From contig DBYI01000034.1 in NCBI GenBank assembly GCA_002310115.1, positions 1 to 46,725 on the forward strand: DNA of 46,725 nt, given 5' to 3'. The DNA is from Ruminococcus flavefaciens. Lineage in GTDB: Bacteria > Bacillota > Clostridia > Oscillospirales > Ruminococcaceae. The notes below the pieces were generated by a model. That model saw only the letters and a program-made list of their open reading frames with translations. It was not told where the DNA came from and did no database searches. This document shows positions 1-9,300 of this stretch, piece by piece; the stretch's first letter is position 1, and each line of letters opens with the position of its first letter. Made by a program: the position numbers and the translations under genes.

Positions 1-33
1 GAGTGTGCAGAAGTTCAGCACACATCTGACTTA

Positions 34-106
34 TGGGGACTACAGGGCTCGAACCTGTGACCCTCTACTTGTAAGGCAGATGCTCTCCCAGCTGAGCTAA
101 ACCCCC
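34..106 (-). tRNA. tRNA-Val (anticodon UAC)
   Basis: Read on the minus strand, a 73-nt cloverleaf can be drawn. The acceptor stem is GGGGGTT paired with AGTCCCC, and the discriminator base is A. The D arm contains AGCTCAGC..GGGAGAGC. The anticodon loop CTTACAA gives anticodon UAC, which reads valine GUA codons. The T arm is ACAGG-TTCGAGC-CCTGT. The 3' CCA is not encoded, so it must be added after transcription. A perfect promoter lies 36 bp upstream. Confidence 0.95.
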
Positions 107-141
107 ACTTTGCAGACGCCGTATCCTCGGCGACGAAAATA

Positions 142-170
142 ATTATATCACAGTATCTCAGGTTTGTCAA
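142..170 (-). promoter_or_regulatory. Sigma-A promoter of tRNA-Val
   Basis: On the minus strand TTGACA (165-170) and TATAAT (142-147) are separated by exactly 17 bp. Both boxes match the housekeeping consensus. Transcription would start about 30 bp before the mature tRNA. Confidence 0.85.
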
Positions 171-243
171 GCATTTTTTGAAAAATTTTTTGAGATTTTT
201 TCATTTTGTTTCAGAAACCGCAGAATACAGCCGTTCCACGGCA

Positions 244-273
244 TAAAAAACCGGAGACTGACGCCTCCGGTTT
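244..273 (-). terminator. Rho-independent terminator of the GntR-ABC-CPBP operon
   Basis: A 9-bp stem (248-256 with 265-273, core CCGGAG/CTCCGG) is followed on the minus strand by six T residues. It lies about 40 bp beyond the stop codon of the CPBP protease gene. Confidence 0.85.
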
Positions 274-311
274 AAAAACAACATTGTTTACCCCGTTTTA
301 TATCAAATCCG

Positions 312-1175
312 TTATGCTTTTGTCCCCTGTTTGTTCTTTTTGCATATAAGTATCATGCATACAGCTCCGCTTGCGATTATCATCGGGAACAGTGCAAGTA
401 TCTTCACCCAGAACTCGGAAACCGCGAACTCAAAGTACTCCCCCTCTGCATTATATGCAAAGAGCAGGAATACCGCGACAGTATCAATCAGCATATGGCA
501 CAGCGCCGCAGGATATACCGAGCCCGTCCGCTTTGTTAGCCATGTCAGAAGCGCCGACCAGAACACGCACATTACTATCATGGCAATGAAACCACCATAC
601 GGATAGAAGTCGTAGTCCCTGCCAAAATTGTAACCGTAGGCAAGGAGAGGTCCGTGCCACAGTGCCCATATTATGCCTGTTACTACTATAGCTGCAGGTG
701 TTGGCATGAACTGTTCAAGCTTCGGCGTGAGATAACCTCTCCAGCCAAGCTCCTCGCCAAGACCATGGAACAGAGTTGCAATGCCTGAGGCAAGTCCTAT
801 CAGCAGAGAAGCGATACCCATTACAACATCGCTGCCGAAAGCACTGTCTGATACGCTTCCGTTCTTCACGATAAACAGGTGAAGTATCACCGCGCCTGCG
901 AAAGGCAGTACCAGCGGATAAAGAACCGCCACCGCGTAATATTTTGCGCTGCCTCTTCTGCCGAAGCCCAGCATCGCGTCACGGAAGCCTTCTTTTGTGA
1001 CGAGCCTCGTGATAATTGAGGCTATAGCAGGATAGAGCATCACCGTAGCGCCCCAGAATGCGTTGGTCACGCCGCCCTGCTTGTCCGAGAATATAAGCTC
1101 TATTGCAAAAGCAGGAGCGAAAGCCAGTACAAGATATATAAGTACACGAAGCAGAGTTTTCTTCTTACTTGGCAT
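312..1175 (-). CDS. CPBP-family intramembrane metalloprotease
   Basis: This 287-residue protein has about seven or eight hydrophobic segments. It carries the signature of the CPBP (CAAX protease / bacteriocin-processing, Abi) family: the EExxxR motif at E141, E142 and R146, and a downstream WALWH motif with H174. These are the metal-binding and catalytic residues inside the membrane. Known relatives cleave prenylated proteins or take part in bacteriocin self-protection; the substrate here is unknown. It is the last gene of the operon and overlaps the permease gene before it by 11 bases. The partnership with a GntR regulator and an ABC-2 exporter suggests a response to envelope stress or antimicrobial peptides, which is inference. 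Confidence 0.88.
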   Translation of the reverse strand: MPSKKKTLLRVLIYLVLAFAPAFAIELIFSDKQGGVTNAFWGATVMLYPAIASIITRLVTKEGFRDAMLGFGRRGSAKYYAVAVLYPLVLPFAGAVILHLFIVKNGSVSDSAFGSDVVMGIASLLIGLASGIATLFHGLGEELGWRGYLTPKLEQFMPTPAAIVVTGIIWALWHGPLLAYGYNFGRDYDFYPYGGFIAMIVMCVFWSALLTWLTKRTGSVYPAALCHMLIDTVAVFLLFAYNAEGEYFEFAVSEFWVKILALFPMIIASGAVCMILICKKNKQGTKA

Positions 1176-1896
1176 AGTTCTCAGCTCCTTTCAGGTACAG
1201 CTTCACGGATATCCTGTAGGAAAGGTAGTATATCGGCAGTACTGCCAGCGCTCCGATACCTATCCCCATAAGCAGCTTTTTCAGCTTGTCCGGATCTCCC
1301 ACAAAGGCAAACGTTCTTTCCCAGAAGGTATCCATGCTTGCAAAAACGGATGTATCGCCGAAAAGCGCATAGATTATAACGCCAAGTATGATAACGCATA
1401 CCGCCGTTACCTTGACCATGCCTCCCGTTTTTGTGCCGAAGCGCACTATCAGCGGATACTCCACGGCTCTCATAAAGAGCTGCACATAGAACATCGCCGC
1501 AATAAGCACGGAAAGTCCGCTCGCCTGTCCGGTGATCTCCTCAGCAAGTGACAATTTCAGCGTTTCGAGCGTTACGACAAACATGGCAAACAGCATTGTG
1601 AACAGGTACTTTGCGCCTATCTGTCCCTTTATCCCCGAGGGGGTCGAGGTAACGAAGTAAGCCCACTTCTTTCTGTCGTCGCCGTTGAAAACTCCGCTCT
1701 GTATGCAGCCCGCCGTGATAAATACGAAAACGCAGAACGCTCCCAGTATCATTGTCAGCGTTTGTCCGATAGTATCATCGTCTTTTGACACATATACCGC
1801 AAAGATCGGGCATACGGAAAAGAACAGGTATGTCAGCAGAAACAAAAGTACAAGGCGGATATTGAGTTTGAATTCCTTATAAAGATATCCCGTCAT
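1165..1896 (-). CDS. ABC-2 type permease-like membrane protein (second permease)
   Basis: A 243-residue protein of about six membrane segments with short loops. It starts with a charged stretch leading into a hydrophobic helix (residues 12-35), the layout of ABC-2 family permeases. No specific motif proves its substrate. Its start codon overlaps the last base of the preceding permease gene and its end overlaps the CPBP gene, so the genes are probably co-translated. With the neighbouring permease and ATPase it would form a heterodimeric exporter. Family membership is inferred from topology and gene order. Confidence 0.75.
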   Translation of the reverse strand: MTGYLYKEFKLNIRLVLLFLLTYLFFSVCPIFAVYVSKDDDTIGQTLTMILGAFCVFVFITAGCIQSGVFNGDDRKKWAYFVTSTPSGIKGQIGAKYLFTMLFAMFVVTLETLKLSLAEEITGQASGLSVLIAAMFYVQLFMRAVEYPLIVRFGTKTGGMVKVTAVCVIILGVIIYALFGDTSVFASMDTFWERTFAFVGDPDKLKKLLMGIGIGALAVLPIYYLSYRISVKLYLKGAENYAK

Positions 1897-2651
1897 CAGT
1901 AACGCCTCCTTTTGAGCTCCTTAACGCTCCACCGGAAGAACAGAAAGAGTATTCCGGCAGCAAAGAAGGGAGCTACAATAAAGCCTATATCACGAACCTT
2001 GTCAAAATAAGGCTCAAATACCTTCGCCATAGTTTCGTCTGTCGCTTCTCCGTAAAGTCTTGTTGCTTCAGCCATACAGAACTTCACGAATTTCCAGCCG
2101 AAATAAAACATAGCTGCAATAATCGGCGCACACGCGAGCAGTATGATAGTCGCCGCCTTGTTCTGATTTTTAAAGCGCAGCATAAGAGGTATCTCCGAAA
2201 AGCCTACTGTCATCAAAGCACAGATAATAAGGATATTCTTGATATGCGGAAAGCTCACGGGCATTCTTGCGGCTGTGGATAATATCAGCTCCGCAACAAC
2301 AGCAAGAACAAGTCCTGCAAGAAGCAGTATACCGCGTACTATGAACTTTGAAGCGATTATCTTCTTTTCGCTCACGGGCAGAGTATAGGAATAGAGCTGC
2401 CAGTGTGACTGATAGTCCTTTTGGACTATATCGTTATGTCCGTAGCCCATGCCGACAAGGGCGATACACGCCGCATAGAAGTATGCCTGCGGATAGAAGG
2501 CTTCTATAACGCCTTCCTCGCCTCTGAGATTGCCTGCATAGGTGCTTATGCACACCAGCGACATCATGGCAACAAAAACGAAATAAACAAGCAAAGTAAG
2601 TATAAGCGTTTTGCGGATAAGATAAAACTCACGGTAAATAAGACCTTTCAT
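1896..2651 (-). CDS. ABC-2 type permease (first permease)
   Basis: A 251-residue membrane protein beginning with the short basic start (MKGLIYREFYLIRK) common in bacterial ABC-2 permeases, followed by about six hydrophobic segments. Its start codon comes directly after the stop of the ATPase gene. It should supply one half of the membrane channel of the ATPase-driven exporter. The GntR-ATPase-permease arrangement resembles the YtrABCDEF type of antibiotic-sensing exporters in Bacillus. The transported molecule cannot be read from sequence. Confidence 0.8.
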   Translation of the reverse strand: MKGLIYREFYLIRKTLILTLLVYFVFVAMMSLVCISTYAGNLRGEEGVIEAFYPQAYFYAACIALVGMGYGHNDIVQKDYQSHWQLYSYTLPVSEKKIIASKFIVRGILLLAGLVLAVVAELILSTAARMPVSFPHIKNILIICALMTVGFSEIPLMLRFKNQNKAATIILLACAPIIAAMFYFGWKFVKFCMAEATRLYGEATDETMAKVFEPYFDKVRDIGFIVAPFFAAGILFLFFRWSVKELKRRRY

Positions 2652-3530
2652 TCATCTCCACTCCTTTTTGCCGCGGTTTACATAATATATCATTATGTCC
2701 TCGAGAGTTGCAGGGTCGATGACCGCTCCCGAGTATTTGCGGCTGCACTCGGCTCTGTCGGACACCATTATCTCCGCGCCGAAATCGTTGAGACGGGCAC
2801 TTATAATGTCCTCGGGAGCTATGTCCTTATAGTCGTCCTTAGTGCATTTGAGTATGCCGTGGCTGTCAAGGATATCGTCCTTGTAGCCGCTTACAAGCAC
2901 CTTCCCCTTGTCGATAAATGTAACGCAGTCGGCAATCTTGTCAAGGTCTGAGGTGATATGTGAGGACATGAGGATAGTATTCTCCTCATTCTGCAGATAT
3001 TCAAGGAAAATATCCAGTATCTCATTACGTACAACAGGGTCGAGACCCGTTGTAGCCTCGTCCATGATGAGCAGCTTCGCATTATGCGAGAGAGCTGCCG
3101 CTATCTGGAGCTTCATCTTCATACCTTTTGAGAACTTGCCGAACTTCTTCTTTCTCGGCAGCGCAAAGCGATCCATATAGCCAAAAAAGGTATCGGTGCT
3201 CCACTCTTCGAATATCTCGCGGAGTATCTTGTCCATAGCTACAGCGTTAAGTCTGTCGTCAAAGGGAAGCTCGTCAAAAACGGCTGCGATATGCTTTTTT
3301 ACCTCATATTCGTCCTTTTCATTGTCAAGTCCAAGGAGCTTTATCTCTCCCTCGTCCTTCCTGACAATATTGAGCAACGCGTTGATAGTAGTGGTCTTTC
3401 CCGCACCATTCTGACCGATAAATCCCATAATACCGCCCTTTGGCACATTAAAGCTCACATTGTCCAGCGTAAAGCCGTCATATCTCTTGGTTAATCCCTT
3501 GATCTCTATAGCATTTTCATAGTCATTCAT
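2652..3530 (-). CDS. ABC transporter ATP-binding protein (GntR-linked exporter)
   Basis: A 292-residue ATPase with all the expected motifs: Walker A GQNGAGKT (residues 39-46), ABC signature FSKGMKMKL, Walker B LLIMDEATTGLDP, and the H-loop histidine in MSSHI. The roughly 75-residue C-terminal extension is typical of ATPases paired with ABC-2 permeases. Its start overlaps the end of the GntR regulator gene by 8 bases and it abuts the first permease gene, so the three proteins are probably made together. It would power export or membrane protection, with the substrate unknown. Confidence 0.92.
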   Translation of the reverse strand: MNDYENAIEIKGLTKRYDGFTLDNVSFNVPKGGIMGFIGQNGAGKTTTINALLNIVRKDEGEIKLLGLDNEKDEYEVKKHIAAVFDELPFDDRLNAVAMDKILREIFEEWSTDTFFGYMDRFALPRKKKFGKFSKGMKMKLQIAAALSHNAKLLIMDEATTGLDPVVRNEILDIFLEYLQNEENTILMSSHITSDLDKIADCVTFIDKGKVLVSGYKDDILDSHGILKCTKDDYKDIAPEDIISARLNDFGAEIMVSDRAECSRKYSGAVIDPATLEDIMIYYVNRGKKEWR

Positions 3531-3906
3531 TTTCTACCCCTCCATAAATCAGTTCAAGCATTTCCTTGAGCTCATCAAGGCTAAGCTCGCACTGTCTTGC
3601 TTTATCACATACCTGAGTGAGCAAAGCTTCAGTCTGGCGAAGATATTCCTCGCGAAGAAGCTCGGTATTCTGCCCCTTGACAAAGCTGCCCTTGCCTGTA
3701 TACGATTCGATAAAACCATCTCTTTCGAGATCCTCATAGGCGCGTTTAGTAGTAATAACGCTTATGCGTAGCTGCTGTGCAAGTGTACGCATGGAAGGCA
3801 GAGCGTCCCCTGCTTTCAGCGTACCATTAAGGATGAGCCCTTTGATCTGCGAAGATATCTGCTGATAGATAGGCTCACCTGATGAGTTACTGATAATAAT
3901 ATCCAT
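3523..3906 (-). CDS. GntR-family transcriptional regulator (YtrA-like)
   Basis: A 127-residue protein with an N-terminal winged helix-turn-helix (about residues 10-75; recognition part SVITTKRAYEDLERDGFI followed by the wing TGKGSFV) and only a short helical tail. That short architecture is the YtrA subfamily, whose members usually repress a downstream ABC transporter operon and are relieved by cell-wall antibiotics or peptides. It is the first gene of the operon. An inverted repeat covers the likely transcription start (3921-3940), so autorepression is likely. The ribosome site AGGTG sits about 7 bases before the ATG. Confidence 0.9.
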   Translation of the reverse strand: MDIIISNSSGEPIYQQISSQIKGLILNGTLKAGDALPSMRTLAQQLRISVITTKRAYEDLERDGFIESYTGKGSFVKGQNTELLREEYLRQTEALLTQVCDKARQCELSLDELKEMLELIYGGVENE

Positions 3907-3920
3907 AGTTCACCTCATAA

Positions 3921-3940
3921 TGTATATATACGTTATACAC
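3921..3940 (-). promoter_or_regulatory. Candidate GntR operator
   Basis: TGTATA (3921-3926) and TATACA (3934-3939) form an inverted repeat just downstream of the -10 box, over the expected start of transcription. A related GTGTATATA half-site lies inside the promoter spacer. This fits YtrA-type autorepression but binding is inferred. Confidence 0.55.
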
Positions 3941-3969
3941 ATTATAGCATTTATATACACACTTGTCAA
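3941..3969 (-). promoter_or_regulatory. Promoter of the GntR-ABC-CPBP operon
   Basis: On the minus strand TTGACA (3964-3969) and TATAAT (3941-3946) are 17 bp apart, both perfect consensus. A promoter this strong fits an operon held down by its own repressor. Confidence 0.85.
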
Positions 3970-4353
3970 TACCCTTTTTAAAATTTGCTCTGCAAATTCT
4001 GCAAATAAATATAATTCTAATGTGACTACCGACCACAACGCACTTACATTGGTCAATACTTCAACATCAACTGCAAAGCTCTTGATTTTGAATATTCGCA
4101 TATGATAAACAAATAAAAACAGCCCTTTTTAGTCAAAATCGCCTATTTTTAAAAAATAATATAGACAAGTCGCAAAAAATAATATATAATATAATGTATA
4201 TAAAAACTTGTATGACCAGATCTTCATAAGCATTTTACCACTGTTTTTTTTACGGTAATGCGGCAAAAAACGAGTCAGCAGGTATAATCCGGTATCCGTA
4301 TACCGTAAATGCGGAAACCGCAGTTGATTCTGCGGCTTCGGAGCACTAAAAAC
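3970..4353. other. Intergenic region between divergent operons
   Basis: This 384-bp A/T-rich stretch separates the GntR operon from rsmD. I see no credible gene in it. It holds the rsmD promoter (4162-4190) and a few TGCAAAT repeats around 3980-4010. Nothing else stands out. Confidence 0.6.
4162..4190 (+). promoter_or_regulatory. Promoter of rsmD-coaD operon
   Basis: TAGACA (4162-4167) and TATAAT (4185-4190) with a 17-bp spacer. A second TATAAT overlaps at 4190-4195. The leader to rsmD is about 155 bases long. Confidence 0.7.
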
Positions 4354-4911
4354 ATGAGAGTTATCACAGGCATTGCAAGAGGCCGCAGGCTTGTCGCGCC
4401 CGATGGTCTTGATGTAAGGCCTACAGCAGATAAAGTCAAGGAAGGCATCTTTTCAGCCGTTCAGTTTGAGCTTAATGGCGCAAGAGTATTAGATCTATTC
4501 GCAGGAAGCGGTCAAATGGGTATCGAAGCACTCAGCAGAGGCGCAGGTCACGCGGTTTTTATCGACAATTCCCTGCGTTCTATAAGGTGTGTAAACGAAA
4601 ACCTGAGAAATACAGGATTTGAACGTCAGTCAGAGGTTATAAACCGCGACAGCTACGATTATATAAAACTCACAGCACAGACCTTCGACATCATTATACT
4701 CGACCCGCCATACCGATATAACCATATCGCAAATATCCTCCCCTTTGCAGCCAAAAAGCTCAACGAGGGTGGTTCTATCATCTGCGAGTATGAAAGCGAG
4801 GCTGAAGAGCCAACAGCTCCTGATGGAATGACGCTGAGAAAGACCTATCACTACGGCAAGATCAATGTGACTATATTCTGCAAACCGTCTGAGGAGGTGG
4901 CTGAAGAATGA
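4354..4911 (+). CDS. rsmD: 16S rRNA (guanine(966)-N(2))-methyltransferase RsmD
   Basis: RsmD methylates guanine 966 in the decoding region of 16S rRNA using S-adenosylmethionine. The protein opens with the family's MRVITGIARGRRL, which is why I start at 4354 rather than at an upstream in-frame ATG at 4309; GGAG lies 10 bases before it. The SAM-binding loop DLFAGSGQMGIEALSRGA and the catalytic N6/N2-methyltransferase motif DPPY (in ILDPPYRYN) are both present. The length (185 residues) is normal for the family. Its stop overlaps the coaD start in ATGA, so the two are translationally coupled. Confidence 0.95.
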   Translation: MRVITGIARGRRLVAPDGLDVRPTADKVKEGIFSAVQFELNGARVLDLFAGSGQMGIEALSRGAGHAVFIDNSLRSIRCVNENLRNTGFERQSEVINRDSYDYIKLTAQTFDIIILDPPYRYNHIANILPFAAKKLNEGGSIICEYESEAEEPTAPDGMTLRKTYHYGKINVTIFCKPSEEVAEE

Positions 4912-5399
4912 GAAGGATTGCCGTTTGTCCCGGCAGCTTCGACCCTGTTACTCTTGGGCATCTCGACATCATTACCAGAGCTTCAAAGCTCTTTGACAAG
5001 GTGATAGTCCTTATTTCCAGGAATGCTGGCAAGGCACAGCCGAGCTTCACGGCCACAGAGCGTATGCTTATGATAGAACAAGTAACACGTGACCTTGATA
5101 ATGTCGTTATTGACATTCTCGACGGTCTTCTTGCAGATTACGTCAGAGATGTGGGTGCTGTTGCTATAGTAAAGGGACTGAGAGCCGTCAGCGACTTTGA
5201 ATATGAATTTCAGATGGCTCTTGCAAATAAAAAGCTGTATGCAGGTGCTGAAACGGTCTTTCTAACAACAGCTACCGAAAATATGTATCTCAGTTCGAGC
5301 CTTGTAAAGCAAATTGCTTACTTTGGTGGAGATATAAGCCACTTTGTTCCCAACGAGATTCTCGATGATATAAAACAAAGACTAATTAAGGAGAGGTAA
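4908..5399 (+). CDS. coaD: Pantetheine-phosphate adenylyltransferase (CoaD)
   Basis: CoaD transfers AMP from ATP to 4'-phosphopantetheine, the penultimate step of coenzyme A synthesis. The 163-residue protein matches the bacterial enzyme over its whole length. The nucleotide-binding start GSFDPVTLGHLDII contains the T/HxGH motif, the middle has VKGLRAVSDFEYEFQMA, and the second nucleotide-binding motif lies near YLSSSLVKQIA. GGAGG lies about 10 bases before the ATG. The rsmD-coaD pairing is widespread in Firmicutes. Confidence 0.96.
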   Translation: MRRIAVCPGSFDPVTLGHLDIITRASKLFDKVIVLISRNAGKAQPSFTATERMLMIEQVTRDLDNVVIDILDGLLADYVRDVGAVAIVKGLRAVSDFEYEFQMALANKKLYAGAETVFLTTATENMYLSSSLVKQIAYFGGDISHFVPNEILDDIKQRLIKER

Positions 5400-5404
5400 T
5401 CACT

Positions 5405-5896
5405 ATGAGCATTGATGAGATTTTAGAAGAAATGGACGAACTTCTTGATAAAGCAGGTTCCGTTCCTTTTGTAGCACATAAGAAAGTCATTGACGGCGAG
5501 CGCATGAGAGAACTCATCAACGACGTCCGTCTTAATATGCCTCACGAACTCAAAGAGGCTAAGAAGATTGAATTTGACTGCCAGCGTATCCTCAATGAAG
5601 CAAAGCTCAATGCCGAATCAATTATTAGAAAGGCTGAGGAGCGTGCAGCTCAGATAGTTTCAAGAGAGGCTATCGTTACAGAGGCTAAGAAAAAAGCTCT
5701 CGATATGCTCAACAAGGCTCAGACAGCTTCAAAGAACCTACAGCAAAATGCTGCAACTTCTGTAGCAAAAATGCTCAATGAAACTGAGAGTTACTACTCC
5801 AGAAACCTACAAAGCATAAAGGTCGTAAAAAGCAAGCTTGGCAGCGCAGTTTCTGCAGGCTTAACCAATGACAACAAGAAAAATGGCATTCAGTAA
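5405..5896 (+). CDS. Coiled-coil protein of unknown function after coaD
   Basis: A 163-residue soluble protein with no signal peptide or membrane helix. Residues about 45-140 are almost entirely helical with heptad-like Ala/Glu/Lys runs (EAKKIEFDCQRILNEAKLNAES), resembling the stalk of ATP synthase subunit b or DivIVA-like coiled coils. Automatic annotation often names such proteins 'ATPase', but there is no nucleotide-binding motif. It follows coaD by 5 bases with a strong AGGAG site, and the operon's terminator follows it directly. I cannot assign a function; a role in cell division or envelope organisation is only a guess. Confidence 0.8.
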   Translation: MSIDEILEEMDELLDKAGSVPFVAHKKVIDGERMRELINDVRLNMPHELKEAKKIEFDCQRILNEAKLNAESIIRKAEERAAQIVSREAIVTEAKKKALDMLNKAQTASKNLQQNAATSVAKMLNETESYYSRNLQSIKVVKSKLGSAVSAGLTNDNKKNGIQ

Positions 5897-5898
5897 CT

Positions 5899-5932
5899 AA
5901 TGGCGGTGCTCTTCCGAGCACCGCCATTTTTC
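5899..5932 (+). terminator. Rho-independent terminator of rsmD-coaD operon
   Basis: A 13-bp perfect stem (5899-5911 with 5916-5928) around a TTCC tetraloop is followed by a T run. Confidence 0.93.
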
Positions 5933-5951
5933 ATAGGAAATAGTATTAATA

Positions 5952-5980
5952 AAAGGGCACAGTGTGTGCCCTTTATTGTT
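5952..5980 (+). terminator. Second stem-loop, back-up terminator
   Basis: AAAGGGCACA (5952-5961) pairs with TGTGCCCTTT (5965-5974) around a GTG loop, with only a weak T tract (ATTGTTTGG). It sits 20 bp after the main terminator. Confidence 0.55.
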
Positions 5981-6205
5981 TGGATTCAATTGTTGACTGA
6001 AGAGGGCAATGCCTTTGGCACCAAATAGAAGTATTTGATTATCTCATGTAATTTACTAACCTCTTGAAAGCAGCGTAACATTTCGATGATGTTTGTTTTC
6101 TTACACTACTTCTTAAACTTTACTTAAATCTTGCCATATTATGTATTGTTTTCGCAAAATCATCACCTAAAATGTATTTACTTTGTAGATTATGTATATA
6201 TTTTA
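5981..6205. other. Intergenic region upstream of the GH95 gene
   Basis: About 225 bp of A/T-rich sequence with no credible gene. I see no further strong motif here; regulatory sites for the GH95 enzyme may lie in it. Confidence 0.5.
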
Positions 6206-6234
6206 TTGACTTTTTGTTACTATGATGGTAATAT
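6206..6234 (+). promoter_or_regulatory. Promoter of GH95 dockerin enzyme
   Basis: TTGACT (6206-6211), a 17-bp spacer, and TAATAT (6229-6234). Confidence 0.6.
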
Positions 6235-6258
6235 TTAATATACAGAGAAACAACAGTA

Positions 6259-6286
6259 CCTGTCTGTTAGGGGATATACAGACAGG
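6259..6286 (+). promoter_or_regulatory. Leader hairpin before the GH95 gene
   Basis: CCTGTCTGT (6259-6267) and ACAGACAGG (6278-6286) form a perfect 9-bp stem with a 10-base loop near the 5' end of the predicted mRNA, about 25 bases before the start codon. There is no T run after it, so it is not a simple terminator. It may stabilise the mRNA or be a binding site. Confidence 0.5.
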
Positions 6287-6311
6287 GCATCCATCAGGGA
6301 GTTGGTAAGGA

Positions 6312-9300
6312 ATGAAACTTAAAAAGACAAAAAAGCTCATTTCCGTTTTTCTTACAGCCTGCATGGCGCTGCCACTTGTAAATGGCGGTAATCCTGCCTC
6401 ACGGCAGATAATCACCGGTACAGCGACAGCTGCGGAATACTCGCACGATGACGATCTCGTTCTACGCTATGACAGCATGGCTGGCTTTGTCAACACTGAC
6501 AACGCCTTCAATAACGACGAGTCATTCTACAAAGCACTTCCGCTTGGAAACGGACGTATCGGTGCAATGGTCTACGGTAATTGCCCCGATGAGCTAATCG
6601 ACATCAATGAATGTACCGTATGGAGCTCAGGTCCCGGTACGAACAACAGAGAAGGAGCTGCATCTCATATCAAAGAGGTGCAGGATCTTCTGAAAAACGG
6701 CAGATACAATGACGCAAATGGCATCGTCGCTAAGTATATGATTGGTGGTGGCGAAGCAAAATATCAGAAAGTAGGTGCTTTAAAGCTCAGCTTCGGACAC
6801 GAAAGAGTCAGCAATTATTCTCGAGAACTCGACATGAACGATGCTGTATCAAGAACAGTCTATACCTTTAATGGAAAAAAATATACCCGTGAATCCTTCG
6901 TAAGTCACCACGATCAGGTAATAGTTACTCGTATAACATGTGATACTCCAGGATCGGTATCGCTTTCAGCAGGCTATGATGGAGTTCTCAACGGTGGCGT
7001 CACAACCGACGGGAATGACACTCTCATAGCTAACGGTCACGGCAGCGAAGATCTTTGGATTCAAGGTGCTGTTTATTTCTCCTCACGCAGCAAGTTCATA
7101 CCTGACGGAGGAAGAGTAAGTGCAGGTAACGGCAAGATAACAGTCGCCGATGCAGATTCGCTCCTCATACTCACGTCCGTCCGAACCAATTATGTAGACT
7201 ACAAAACCTGCAATGGTGATGAAAAAGGTGATGCTACTACAGATATAGATAGAGCCTCAAAGCTCTCATATGACATTCTCTACCAAAACCACAAGGCTGA
7301 CTATCAGGAGCTATTCAAACGCGTGGACGTTGATCTTGGCGGAAATACTGATACAGTACGCAAAATGACTACTCCGCAGCGTATCGCAGACTTTAGCCGT
7401 TCTGACGACCCAAAAATGGTCAAGACCCTCTTCCAGTATGGCAGATACCTTATGATAAGCGCCTCCCGTGACGCTCAGCCGATGAACTTACAGGGCATAT
7501 GGAATAAATACTCCTCCCCCGCATGGGGCAGCAAGGCAACTACAAATATAAATTACGAAATGAATTACTGGCCTGCTTTCACCACGAATCTTGCAGAATG
7601 CTTCGCTCCATTTGCAGAGAAAGCAAAGGGACTGGCAGAGGCAGGCAGTGAGACAGCAAAAGTAAACTATGGCATAAGCAAAGGCTGGGTGCTCCACCAC
7701 AATACCGATCTTTGGAATAGAACAGGTCCTATCGACGGTGCATGGGGACAGTGGCCAACAGGCGGAGCATGGGTATCAAATATGCTCTACGATGCTTACC
7801 GTTTCAATCAGGATGAGGAATACCTTGCGGATATATATCCTGTTATCAAAGGCAGCGCAGAGTTTCTAAATGAGCTCATGACAACTGCAAAAATCAATGG
7901 TCAAGAGTATGCAGTAATAAGCCCGAGCACTTCTCCGGAAATAAATCTTCCAGCTTTTCCTGACGCCTGCATAGACCAAAGCGTTACTATGGACAATGGC
8001 ATTGCCCGTGAGCTCTTCAAAGACGTTGCGGAAGCCTCTGAGATATTGGATAAAGACTCGGCTCTTCGCGATGCTCTTAACTCAAAGCTTACAATGATAC
8101 GCCCTGAAACTATAGGCAAATGGGGACAGATACAGGAATGGGCACAAGACTGGGACAATCCTAATGAAAAGCATCGTCATATCTCGCATATGTACGCTCT
8201 TTATCCCGGATTCGAAATAACTCCTGAGGACAATCCTACTACTGCAAAAGCAGCTGCTGCCTCTCTTAATGGCAGAGGCGACGACGGTACTGGCTGGTCC
8301 GAAGCGTGGAAGCTCAACTGCTGGGCAAGGCTCGAAGACGGAGCTCATGCTTACAACCTCATAAAGCTTCTTATTTCACCCGTAAACAATTATGGCAGAC
8401 TTTATGATAATCTGTGGGACGCACATCCACCTTTCCAGATAGACGGAAATTTTGGTTTCACATCAGGCGTAGCAGAAATGCTCCTGCAAAGTCAGAATGA
8501 CGTCATCACACTTCTCCCAGCTCTTCCAAAGCAGTGGGCAAACGGTCACGCAAACGGTCTCTGTGCCCGCGGAAACTTTGAGATAACCGAAATGAGCTGG
8601 GAAAACGGTATACTAGAAAAAGTGACAATACTCTCAAAGTCAGGCGGCACCTGCACTGTGCGATACGGCGGCACAGTGATAAGCTTTGACACAGAGGCGG
8701 GTAAAGAATACAAACTCAGCGGAGAATTACAGCTTGAAAGTTCCACTATCGAACTTCAAAATCTTGCACTGAACAAGGAAGTAACAGCCTCAGGTTCCGA
8801 GCAGAACGCTGACGCTTCGCTTATCGCAGACGGAAACGACAGTACAAAGTGGAGTCATAATGACGGGCTAAGCGGAGAATGGGTTCAGATAGATCTTGGA
8901 GAAAATTACGATATTCAGCGATGGAACGCTAAATTTGCAGGCATTAAAGACGATATCAAGTACAATCCACGCGATTTCAGGCTGCAAGCCAGCTCAGACG
9001 GCAAGAGCTGGAACGATATTGCCGTTGTATACGGTAACACAAAGAGCTCCTGCGGACGTAATGTCAGCGGAGTTTCGGCAAGGTACATCAAACTGGAAAT
9101 GATAACCTCAACTCAGACAAATGATGGAGGAGCTTCAGTCTATGAACTGGAGATATGGGGCAAAGACGACAAGCCGCCTGTTCCACGCTCTGCTTACAAA
9201 AAATACAATGGAAGCGGATATAACTTCATGTATGGCGGCATACGCAAAGACGAAGATTTCGGCAATGCAATAGGCTACATTACCGACGGTTCGTACATAG

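Noticed and set aside
3..23. GTGTGC/GCACAC hairpin just after the tRNA
   Set aside because: Only 6 bp with a 9-base loop and no visible T run inside the window, so I cannot call it a terminator.
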